The position numbers and the translations under genes are program-made. Source: Providencia manganoxydans (lineage in GTDB: Bacteria > Pseudomonadota > Gammaproteobacteria > Enterobacterales > Enterobacteriaceae). Taken from it: a DNA stretch of 64,000 nt. Position 1 is the stretch's first letter. Each line of letters begins with the position of its first letter. Positions 30,391-39,800 of the stretch are shown here, piece after piece. The DNA lies in assembly GCF_016618195.1 (NCBI RefSeq), contig NZ_CP067099.1, positions 1,488,001 through 1,552,000 on the forward strand. Reading direction: 5' to 3'. The notes below the pieces were generated by a model, which saw nothing but the letters and a program-made list of their open reading frames with translations, made no database searches and was not told the DNA's origin.

Positions 30391-31092
30391 ATGAAACGTA
30401 AATTATTATTATGGGCAGCTTGTTTCGCAGCATTCTCTGTGTCAGCCCATGCGGCCACTGATGATAAAATTATCGAAGAAAAACTCGCTAAATATAATTT
30501 AGTGGTGGAGTCGATTAAACCATCACCGATTGTGGGTCTGAATACTGTTGATACATCAGATGGCATTATTTATGTAACTGATGATGGTAAATACTTGGTA
30601 CAAGGCCCTATTTATGATCTTAGTGGTCAGGTACCTGCGAATATTTCCAATCAATCATTGATGAAAAAAATTGAAGCGCTAAAAGATCAAATGATTATTT
30701 TTAAAGCGCCAAAAGAAAAGTATGTAGTGACAGTCTTTACTGATATTACCTGTGGTTACTGTAAAAAACTGCATGAATCCGTTGGTGAGTTAAATGAAAA
30801 AGGGATTACCGTACGTTATCTTGCATACCCTCGTCAGGGGTTAAATCACCAATCAGCAAAACAGATGGCTTCTATTTGGTGTAATGCTTTACCACAAAAT
30901 GCGCTCACTAAAGCATTTAAAGGTGATGAAATTGCTATGATTGATGACTGTAAAATTGATCTAAGTAAACACGTTAATTTAGGCCGTCAATTTAAAATGA
31001 CAGGAACACCCGCAATCGTATTACCCGATGGGCAGCTACTATCAGGCTATTTAGCACCTGATGATCTTTTAAAGATACTTGAACAAAAATAG
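30391..31092 (+). CDS. dsbC: Periplasmic disulfide isomerase DsbC
   Basis: DsbC reshuffles wrong disulfides in the periplasm and is kept reduced by DsbD. The protein has 233 residues (E. coli 236). ATG 30391, after AAGGAT, gives a clean signal peptide (KRKLLLWAACFAAFSVSAHA). The dimerisation domain is followed by the thioredoxin-like domain with active site CGYC and the cis-Pro in TGTPAIVL. In-frame start codons back to 30367 would add an unlikely prefix. It lies between xerD and recJ. Confidence 0.96.
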   Translation: MKRKLLLWAACFAAFSVSAHAATDDKIIEEKLAKYNLVVESIKPSPIVGLNTVDTSDGIIYVTDDGKYLVQGPIYDLSGQVPANISNQSLMKKIEALKDQMIIFKAPKEKYVVTVFTDITCGYCKKLHESVGELNEKGITVRYLAYPRQGLNHQSAKQMASIWCNALPQNALTKAFKGDEIAMIDDCKIDLSKHVNLGRQFKMTGTPAIVLPDGQLLSGYLAPDDLLKILEQK

Positions 31093-31101
31093 TTAATTAC
31101 T

Positions 31102-32835
31102 GTGAATGTAGAAACCTTTTTGCGTCAGCGCACATTAACCGATGATATCAAAGCACTGTCAGGCTTCCCCGAGATCCTCCAACGTGTATACGCTCATCGA
31201 GGCATTACTGATCTTGCACAGTTAGAGCGTAAAGCCTCTAATTTATTAGATTATCGTGCATTATCAGGGGTAGAGAGTGCGCTATCATTACTGTATAGCA
31301 CATTAGAAAACCAAGGACGTATCACCATCGTGGGTGACTTTGATGCTGATGGTGCAACCAGTACCGCATTAGCTATCCGAGCACTCACCAAAATGGGGTA
31401 TGTAAACTTAAATTATATCGTTCCTAACCGTTTTGAAAATGGTTATGGGTTAACGCCATTGGTGGTAGAAGAAGCCTATAAACGAGGCACAGATCTTATT
31501 GTCACGGTGGATAATGGTATCTCATCCCATGAAGGGGTTGAGGAAGCGCATCGTCTTGGTATTAAAGTTATTGTGACTGACCACCATTTACCGGGAGAAC
31601 TATTACCTAACGCAGATGCCATTATTAACCCTAATTTAGTCGGTTGCCAGTTTGCTTCAAAGTCGCTTGCAGGCGTCGGTGTTACATTCTATTTGATGTC
31701 GGCATTACGAGCCAAACTTCGCCAAGAAGGCTGGTTTGCCCAGCAAGGGCTTAGTGAACCCAATTTAGCTGAATATCTGGATCTTGTTGCATTAGGTACC
31801 GTTGCGGATGTGGTTCCACTGGATACCAATAACCGAATTTTAGTGCATCAAGGGCTAAATCGAGTAAGAGCAGGTCGTTGCTGTGCGGGGATCAAAGCAT
31901 TAATTGAGGTTTCAAAACGTGAATGCTCTCGTTTAGTAGCTAATGACTTTGGTTTTGCCTTGGGGCCTCGTTTGAATGCGGCGGGTCGTTTGGATGATAT
32001 GTCAGTGAGTATTGAGTTATTACTGACTGATGATATGGCTTATGCACGAGAGCTGGCTAATGAATTGGATGGTTTAAACCAAGCACGGCGAGAAATCGAA
32101 GCGGGTATGCAGCAAGAAGCCTCAGTTTTGTTTAACCAAATCGAGTATGGCGATAGCCAATTACCGAATGGGTTAGCGATTTATCACCCTGAATGGCATC
32201 AAGGGGTTGTTGGTATCTTAGCGTCGAGGATCAAAGAGCAATACCATCGGCCTGTGATTGCTTTTGCACCAGCGGGTGATGGAACGTTAAAAGGATCTGG
32301 GCGCTCAGTCCAAGGTGTGCATATGCGTGATGCTTTAGAGCGCTTGAACACGCTACAGCCGGGGTTGATGCAAAAGTTTGGTGGCCATGCCATGGCGGCA
32401 GGTTTAAGCCTTGAAGAAACAAAGTTTGAGTTGTTTAAACATCATTTTGAATTATTGATGGGTGAATTAATTCAACCTGAGCAATTAGCAGGAATAGTGT
32501 GGAGTGATGGTGAATTAGCACGCAGTGAGTTCACCTTAGAAACCGCCGAGCTTCTGCGTGAAAGTGGTCCGTGGGGACAATCATTCCCTGAGCCAGTATT
32601 TGATGGTCACTTCCAATTGCTACAGCAACGTTTAGTCGGTGAACGTCACCTTAAACTAATATTAGAGCCTGTAAATGGAGGGCCAATGTTGGATGCCATC
32701 ATGTTTAATATCGATGTGCGCCGTTGGCCGGATAACAGTGTTAAACGCGCTAAAATAGCCTTTAAATTGGATGTTAATGAGTTTAGAGGTCAAAAGAGTG
32801 TTCAATTGATGGTGGAACATATTTGGCCTGAATAA
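31102..32835 (+). CDS. recJ: Single-strand-specific 5'-3' exonuclease RecJ
   Basis: RecJ degrades single-stranded DNA 5' to 3' in RecF-pathway recombination and repair. The protein has 577 residues, the same as E. coli. DHH-family motifs are VGDFDADGATSTAL, VTVDNGISSH and VTDHHLPG; the DHHA1 part contains KFGGHAMAAG. It starts at GTG 31102, nine bases after dsbC, with no clear Shine-Dalgarno sequence, so translation may depend on dsbC. Confidence 0.97.
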   Translation: MNVETFLRQRTLTDDIKALSGFPEILQRVYAHRGITDLAQLERKASNLLDYRALSGVESALSLLYSTLENQGRITIVGDFDADGATSTALAIRALTKMGYVNLNYIVPNRFENGYGLTPLVVEEAYKRGTDLIVTVDNGISSHEGVEEAHRLGIKVIVTDHHLPGELLPNADAIINPNLVGCQFASKSLAGVGVTFYLMSALRAKLRQEGWFAQQGLSEPNLAEYLDLVALGTVADVVPLDTNNRILVHQGLNRVRAGRCCAGIKALIEVSKRECSRLVANDFGFALGPRLNAAGRLDDMSVSIELLLTDDMAYARELANELDGLNQARREIEAGMQQEASVLFNQIEYGDSQLPNGLAIYHPEWHQGVVGILASRIKEQYHRPVIAFAPAGDGTLKGSGRSVQGVHMRDALERLNTLQPGLMQKFGGHAMAAGLSLEETKFELFKHHFELLMGELIQPEQLAGIVWSDGELARSEFTLETAELLRESGPWGQSFPEPVFDGHFQLLQQRLVGERHLKLILEPVNGGPMLDAIMFNIDVRRWPDNSVKRAKIAFKLDVNEFRGQKSVQLMVEHIWPE

Positions 32836-32971
32836 TTCTCCTTGTTTACTGACTATGATTTATTCCGCTATTAGGTTTTTATGGCGCTATAAATTGCGGG
32901 GGAATTCCGATATAATTGACAGTTTGTGAAGAATTCATTCTATTAAATGACCCAACATAAGACATTGAAAA

Positions 32972-34073
32972 ATGACGTTTGAAATTAACCCAGTAAAAAG
33001 TAAGATTCAGGACTTGTCTGACCGGACGGTGGTTCTTAGGGGGTATCTTTGACTATGATGCCAAGAAAGAGCGCTTAGAAGAAGTTAACGCGGAGCTAGA
33101 ACAACCTGATGTTTGGAACGAACCTGAAAGAGCGCAAGCCTTAGGTAAAGAACGTTCCTCACTTGAGGCGATCGTCGATACCATTGATCAGCTAACTCAA
33201 GGCATTGAGGATGTTGAAGGTTTACTTGAACTCGCTGTTGAAGCAGATGATGAAGACACCTTTAATGAAGCGGGCGAAGAGTTAGAACAGCTACAACTGA
33301 AATTAGAACAATTAGAGTTTCGTCGGATGTTTTCAGGTGAATACGACAGTGCTGATTGTTATATTGATTTGCAGGCTGGTTCCGGTGGTACTGAAGCCCA
33401 AGACTGGGCAAGTATGTTAATGCGTATGTATCTGCGTTGGGCAGAATCGAAAGGCTTCAAAACAGAAATTATTGAAGAATCAGACGGTGATGTGGCGGGT
33501 TTAAAATCTGCAACAATTAAAATTATTGGCGATTACGCATATGGTTGGTTGAGAACAGAGACCGGTGTGCATCGTTTAGTACGTAAAAGCCCATTCGACT
33601 CAGGTGGCCGTCGTCATACATCGTTTAGTTCTGCTTTTATATATCCTGAAGTTGATGACGATATTGATATTGAAATCAACCCAGCGGATTTACGGATTGA
33701 CGTTTACCGCGCCTCTGGTGCTGGTGGTCAGCACGTAAACAAAACTGAGTCAGCGGTACGTATCACCCATATACCAACTAACATTGTGACTCAGTGCCAG
33801 AATGACCGTTCGCAACATAAAAATAAAGATCAAGCTATGCGCCAGTTAAAAGCCAAGCTTTATGAACTGGAAATGCAGAAAAAGAATGCAGATAAACAAG
33901 CGATGGAAGAGAACAAATCGGATATTGGCTGGGGCAGTCAAATTCGTTCTTATGTTCTTGATGATTCGCGTATTAAAGATTTACGTACTGGTGTGGAAAC
34001 GCGTAACACGCAAGCCGTACTGGATGGTGATTTGGATAAATTCATTGAAGCTAGTCTAAAAGCTGGCCTGTGA
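32972..34073 (+). CDS. prfB: Peptide chain release factor 2 (programmed +1 frameshift)
   Basis: RF2 ends translation at UGA and UAA. The gene is in two frames. Bases 32972-33049 code 26 residues (MTFEINPV... to RGYL) and run into UGA at 33050; reading resumes one base later at 33051 ([11 protein letters not shown]). Total is 366 residues (E. coli 365). The stop-recognition SPF is at residues 206-208 and the catalytic GGQ at 251-253. Residue 247 is Ala, as in most bacteria, not the Thr of E. coli K-12. lysS follows after seven bases. Confidence 0.97.
33038..33053 (+). promoter_or_regulatory. RF2 autoregulatory +1 frameshift site
   Basis: An internal Shine-Dalgarno-like AGGGGG lies three bases before CTT TGA C, the classic slippery site. 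When RF2 is scarce the ribosome pauses at UGA, the CUU-bound tRNA slips one base forward and translation continues. The site is preserved base for base compared with E. coli. Confidence 0.96.
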
Positions 34074-34080
34074 GGAAAAA

Positions 34081-35601
34081 ATGTCTCAGCAGCAACAACA
34101 GGGTGCAGAACAAGCTCCCGATTTGAATAACGAATTAAAGACCCGTAAAGAGAAACTGGTTACTTTACGTGAAAAAGGGATCGCGTTCCCAAATGACTTC
34201 CGTCGTGAAATCACTTCTGAGAAGATCCACGCACAATATGATGAGAAATCAGCAGAAGAGCTGGAAGATCTTAATATTGAAGTTTCAATTGCAGGGCGCA
34301 TGATGACTCGTCGTATTATGGGTAAGGCATCATTTGCAACCTTGCAAGATATGGGTGGTCGTATTCAAATTTATGTTTCTCGTGATGATTTAGCGGAAGG
34401 CATTTATAACGAACAATTTAAAAAGTGGGACTTAGGTGACATCCTAGGCGCTAAAGGCCGCTTATTTAAAACCAAAACGGGTGAGCTGACAGTTCATTGT
34501 CATGAAGTTCGTTTATTGACAAAAGCACTGCGCCCATTACCTGACAAATTTCATGGCTTAGCGGATCAAGAAACGCGTTACCGTCAGCGTTACCTTGACT
34601 TGATCGCGAATGATGAATCACGCCACACCTTTATGGTGCGTTCTAAAATCCTATCTGAATTACGTAATTTTATGGTAGGTAAAGGTTTCATGGAAGTTGA
34701 AACACCAATGATGCAGGTGATCCCTGGCGGTGCATCAGCACGTCCATTTGTGACACACCACAATGCACTAGATATTGATATGTATCTGCGTATTGCGCCT
34801 GAACTGTATCTAAAACGTTTAGTTGTTGGTGGTTTTGAGCGTGTGTTTGAAATTAACCGTAACTTCCGTAATGAAGGTTTATCACCTCGCCATAATCCTG
34901 AGTTCACCATGATGGAACTCTATATGGCCTATGCTGATTACCGTGATTTGATTGATTTGACAGAAGAACTGTTCCGTACTTTAGCGCAAGAAGTCTTAGG
35001 GACTACCGTTGTCAAATATGGTGAGCAAGAATTTGATTTTGGTAAACCATTCACTAAATTGACAATGAAAGAAGCAATTTGTAAATATCGCCCAGAAACC
35101 AATGTCGCGGATCTGGATGATATGGATAAAGCCGTTGCGATTGCTCAATCTCTTGGTATTAAAATTGAAAATAGCTGGGGATTAGGTCGAGTTCAATGTG
35201 AAATTTTTGAAGAAGTTGCCGAAAGCCACTTAATTCAACCAACTTTCATTATTGAATATCCAGCTGAAGTTTCTCCGTTAGCACGCCGTAATGATGATAA
35301 TCCATTCATTACTGACCGCTTCGAGTTTTTCATTGGTGGTCGTGAAATTGGTAATGGTTTCTCTGAGTTAAATGATGCTGAAGATCAGGCAGAACGTTTC
35401 GCTGAGCAGGTTCGTCATAAAGATGAAGGTGATGATGAAGCGATGTTCTATGATGAAGATTATGTTACTGCATTAGAACATGGCCTACCGCCAACAGCGG
35501 GCTTAGGTATTGGGATTGACCGTATGGTGATGTTGTTTACTGACAGCCATACGATCCGTGATGTTATTTTATTCCCTGCATTGCGCCCATCTAAAGCTTA
35601 A
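34081..35601 (+). CDS. lysS: Lysyl-tRNA synthetase (class II)
   Basis: The class II enzyme charges tRNA-Lys. The protein has 506 residues (E. coli 505). The N-terminal OB fold binds the anticodon; the catalytic core shows motif 1 ([19 protein letters not shown]), motif 2 ([20 protein letters not shown]) and motif 3 ([12 protein letters not shown]). GAGGAAAAA precedes the ATG, seven bases after prfB, so the two form an operon as in E. coli. Confidence 0.98.
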   Translation: MSQQQQQGAEQAPDLNNELKTRKEKLVTLREKGIAFPNDFRREITSEKIHAQYDEKSAEELEDLNIEVSIAGRMMTRRIMGKASFATLQDMGGRIQIYVSRDDLAEGIYNEQFKKWDLGDILGAKGRLFKTKTGELTVHCHEVRLLTKALRPLPDKFHGLADQETRYRQRYLDLIANDESRHTFMVRSKILSELRNFMVGKGFMEVETPMMQVIPGGASARPFVTHHNALDIDMYLRIAPELYLKRLVVGGFERVFEINRNFRNEGLSPRHNPEFTMMELYMAYADYRDLIDLTEELFRTLAQEVLGTTVVKYGEQEFDFGKPFTKLTMKEAICKYRPETNVADLDDMDKAVAIAQSLGIKIENSWGLGRVQCEIFEEVAESHLIQPTFIIEYPAEVSPLARRNDDNPFITDRFEFFIGGREIGNGFSELNDAEDQAERFAEQVRHKDEGDDEAMFYDEDYVTALEHGLPPTAGLGIGIDRMVMLFTDSHTIRDVILFPALRPSKA

Positions 35602-35630
35602 TAAGTTTAAAACTTATTATTTCTCAATGA

Positions 35631-35662
35631 ATGCCCAGTTAACATACTGGGCATTATTCTAT
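35631..35662 (+). terminator. Rho-independent terminator after lysS
   Basis: ATGCCCAGT pairs with ACTGGGCAT around a 6-base loop and TATTCTATTTG follows. A weaker A/T hairpin (AATAAGTTT / AACTTATT) precedes it. Confidence 0.75.
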
Positions 35663-36268
35663 TTGATCCCCATCAAATTGATTAATTAATAAATCAATAC
35701 AATTAGTAATTGTTAAATTATTACTTAAATAAAACTATCTGGATAAATGCCTAAAGTGAACGATAGGTGAGCGATGATTAACTATCTATCGATATAGGTA
35801 AAAATACTAGGCAAAATAAACTGCTATATATGAACATATAATGTGTATCTTCACTAATGTATCTAATGAAGCAAGATGAATAGATAAAACACATAAGCTT
35901 ATTTTTTTGTTAGAAATTATTTCTGAACTGAAATATTTGAGTTATCTGGATAATCAACCTGTTATCATTATCCTGAACGTAATATGGATTGTTTATTAAA
36001 TAAAAGTTTCAAATAAGTTTGTTAGATGGTAGTTTTTTGCTATAGCTATTTATAAAACTCAAAATAAGAGTTTTTGAGTTATTTTGTTACATGAAAAAAT
36101 AGTGTGGTGGATTCCAATTTAGTGCTAAGATTAAAATAATTAACCTAAATTTATGAGATGTCTCTATTTCTAGATTGGGGCTTATAGAAAATAGCTAGGT
36201 TTTAGCTTACACTAGGTTTCTTGGATGTCATTATAATAGCGAAGAAAAAGTGCTGGTAAGGTAACCAT
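35663..36268. other. A/T-rich spacer before the coiled-coil operon
   Basis: This spacer of about 600 bases has no credible ORF or RNA gene. A consensus TATAAT stands at 36232-36237, 31 bases before the lipoprotein ATG. The best -35 candidate (TTACAC, 36207) has a 19-base spacer, so the promoter may need an activator. No ExsA-type site was found at the right distance. Confidence 0.5.
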
Positions 36269-36814
36269 ATGTTCTCAAACAATAAATTTTTTGTTGCGTC
36301 CTTGCTTTTAGCTGGGACTGCGATGCTCTCTGGCTGTTCTTTGGGCTATAACACGAACAATACAGAAAAAACTCAAGTTACAACTCCAACTACACCCGTT
36401 ACTGCGCCTGTAGCTGCACCTGCACCTAAACAGCAGCAAATGGATTACGCTTATGCTGATTCGCAAGCAGTTTTAAATACAGCAATCAGTAACAAGCCTA
36501 TGGAAACAGCGGCAACCAGTTTAAATGATACTGGAAATGGAAAAGAGTCATTTCAACATTTAAATACTTGTATTAAAGAACTTAATGCACTGAAAACTTT
36601 GTCACCTAAAGATTACAACCGCTTAGTTGGCTCATTTAAAGAAGTCAGTGAAATTAATCAACTTTATAAACAAGTATCCTCAACGGCGAGCCCAGATACG
36701 ATTGAATTATTACAAATGGCAATAGAAGCTAAAACAAAAGTGCTTTGTGCCAAAGTGCGTTATAACTCAGTTCTATCAACCGAATCAACTTTGGAAAAAA
36801 TTAGTGGATTATGA
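36269..36814 (+). CDS. Predicted lipoprotein of unknown function
   Basis: The protein has 181 residues with a lipoprotein signal peptide. A hydrophobic stretch (FFVASLLLAGTAM) ends in the lipobox LSGC, with the modified Cys at position 23. The +2 residue is Ser, which favours the outer membrane. A Thr/Pro/Ala-rich linker (residues 38-55) leads to a helical domain with two Cys (NTCIKELNAL, KVLCAKVRYN) that could form a disulfide. I do not recognise the family. Its stop overlaps the start of the giant coiled-coil gene (ATGA, 36811-36814), so the two are translationally coupled and probably form one structure. AAGG precedes the ATG. Confidence 0.8.
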   Translation: MFSNNKFFVASLLLAGTAMLSGCSLGYNTNNTEKTQVTTPTTPVTAPVAAPAPKQQQMDYAYADSQAVLNTAISNKPMETAATSLNDTGNGKESFQHLNTCIKELNALKTLSPKDYNRLVGSFKEVSEINQLYKQVSSTASPDTIELLQMAIEAKTKVLCAKVRYNSVLSTESTLEKISGL

Positions 36815-39800
36815 GAATTAACCTAAGACTTTGTGTCTCTTTGGCCATTTTTTCGGCTGCTTTTAGCCAGTTTGCTAAGTCGGATAGCTTTAATAATGTC
36901 ATTGATGACTTCGATATATACCTGCAATTAGAGCAGGAGGGACAAGTCCCACAAAAGCCATTGAATACTCAAGGTCAAGGTTATGATTCATTTTTATCTT
37001 TACCGCTCGCTCCTGAGCCAAAAGAAAAATCAAAATCTGCGGTAAGTAAAAAAAATACAGGGCAAGCAAAAGGCTCTGTACGTACGCCATCGAATACGCA
37101 GAGAGTCGTGAATAAGCAGGTTCAGCCAAAAGTTACGACGCCAAACCCCACTATGCCAAAAGAAGTGGCAATGGTGTCTTTGTCTGAATGTCCTATGCCA
37201 GAAAACACAGTAGCGCAACAAACGGGTTCAGCACGCCAGTCTTTGCTATTGTCATCTTATCCATATTTATTTGATTCTAAGCAATGGCATCCGCAGTATT
37301 TATCACGTGATTTTGCTAAATACCAAATCGTATTAGATCCTTTAGGGCTCTATTCCTCTCGGTTCTCGGCATCATCATTAGCCGACAACGACGCTTATTT
37401 GCAACAGCTAGCTGACCTACTTGCTCAGCAGCAAGCAACTCATTTATTTAAATTTGGTGCTGCTCAGGGAGCAGGCCAGTTAATTGCTTATCATCAGCTA
37501 TTAACAGATAGGCAGTTAGTTGAAAAACTGATTGCACACAATAAGACGGTCGCAGAGTTAAGCCATGCTATTGCTGAAAAACAATTTGAAATAGAACGTA
37601 TTAATAGCGAGCTAACTGAAAATAAAAATCAAATTGCCTTATTGCAAAAACAATTAAAAGCGACAGATGATAAAGAAACTATCGTATTACTGACTGATGA
37701 ATTATCGTTAGCCAAAAATACCATCACTGAAAAACAAAATAATTTAGACCTTCTAACTTTACAAAACGAGCAAGCTCAACAAGTCATTAAACAACTTGAG
37801 TTAAAACTCGGTGAAAGTGTTAAAGCACAAGCTGTCGCTGAAAGTCAATTAGCAGAAAAAGATAAACAACTTGAACAAGCAAAATTAGAGTTTGAGAATA
37901 CCCAAAAACAAGTTGAACAATTGACTGCACAAATTACTCAGTTAGAGACTGATGCAAAAGAGCAAGCTGAGCGCTTAAATAAAAACAGTGATGAACAAGT
38001 TAAATTAGTGACTGCTTCACTAAATAAACAACAAGAACTACTGAAGCAAAAAGAAGAAGCTCTGCAATTAGCTGAGAAGCAGAAAAATGACCTCCAAGCA
38101 GAATTAATTAAACAGCAAGATGCTTCTAAAACGTTTGAAAATGATCTAAAAACAGCTCAACAGCAATTACAAACTCAAAAAATAGATCAAGAAGCTTTAG
38201 TTAAACAGTATGAAGGGAGCCAACGAACTCAACAACAGCTGCAAGAAAAGCTGACGCAAAGTGAACTGAATTACACTGAAGCACAGGCACAACTGAAACA
38301 AGCTACTGCTGATGTTGCACAGTTGCAAAATGAGATTGAAAAGCAGAAAAAATTGATGACACAAGCTAGTGATGAGCAAGTGAAATCATTGACTGCGGAA
38401 CTTAATCAGCAAGTTGCCTTATTAAAACAGCAGCAAGATGTTGCGCAAAAAATGGCAGCAGAGAGCCAATCAGCTCGCGATGAGCTTATAAAACAGCAAG
38501 AAGCAGCAAAACAGTTAGAAGATAAATTAAAAATTGCTCAACAGCAGCTTCAAACGCAAAAAGCTGAACAAGAGACGCTGACAAAACAGTATGGCGACAG
38601 CCAGCAGGCGCAACAACAGCTGAAAGCCAAACTGGCCGAGAACGAAAACGCGTTTAGCGCGGCACAAGCGCAACTGAAGCAAGCCAATAGCGATGTGGCA
38701 CAGCTGCAAAAAGAGATCGAGAAACAGAAGCAGTTGATGACGCAAGCCACTGATCAGCAGATAAAAGCCTTGAGTGCTGATCTGGATCAGCAAGTGGCTC
38801 AATTGAAGCAAAAAGAAGCGGCGTTGCAAAAAGCGGAAGCGGAGAGCCAAGCGACCCGAGAGGCTCTGGCGAAGCAAGATGCGGCGGCAAAACAGCTGAC
38901 ACAGCAAAACCAACAACTGTTGGCTCAGTTAAAAGAGCATGAGCAGCAGGCCAGCAAGCTACAAACTGCCTTGGCGACACAAACAGCGCAAGCCGAGCAG
39001 AAGAAAAATGTGGAAGCCGAGCTGAAGGCTCTGCAACAGCAGTTACAGACGCAAAAAGCGGCGCAAGAGGCCGTGACAAAACAGTATGGCGACAGCCAGC
39101 AGGCGCAACAACAGCTGCAAGCCAAATTGGCCGAGAACGAAAAAGCGTTTAGCGCGGCACAAGCGCAGCTGAAGCAAGCCAATAGCGATGTGGCGCAGCT
39201 GCAAAAAGAGATCGAGAAACAGAAGCAGTTGATGACGCAAGCCTCCGATCAGCAGATAAAAGCCTTGAGTGCCGATCTGGATCAGCAAGTGGCCCAATTG
39301 AAGCAAAAAGAAGCGGCGTTGCAAAAAGCGGAAGCAGAGAGCCAAGCGACCCGAGAGGCACTGGCGAAGCAAGATGCGGCGGCAAAACAGCTGGCACAGC
39401 AAAACCAACAGCTGTTGGCACAATTAAAAGAGCATGAGCAGCAGGCCAGCAAGCTACAAACTGCCTTGGCGACACAAACAGCGCAAGCCGAGCAGAAGAA
39501 AAATGTGGAAGCCGAGCTGAAGGCTCTGCAACAGCAGTTACAGACGCAAAAAGCGGCGCAAGAGGCCGTGACAAAACAGTATGGCGACAGCCAGCAGGCG
39601 CAACAACAGCTGCAAGCCAAACTGACCGAGAACGAAAACGCGTTTAGCGCGGCACAAGCGCAGCTGAAGCAAGCCAATAGCGATGTGGCACAGCTGCAAA
39701 AAGAGATCGAAAAACAGAAGCAGTTGATGACGCAAGCCTCCGATCAGCAGATAAAAGCCTTGAGTGCCGATCTGGATCATCAAATGGCTCAATTGAAGCA

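Noticed and set aside
33050-33052. prfB as a pseudogene because of an internal stop
   Set aside because: The UGA lies at the known RF2 frameshift site with AGGGGG three bases before CTT TGA C; both frames together give a full-length RF2.
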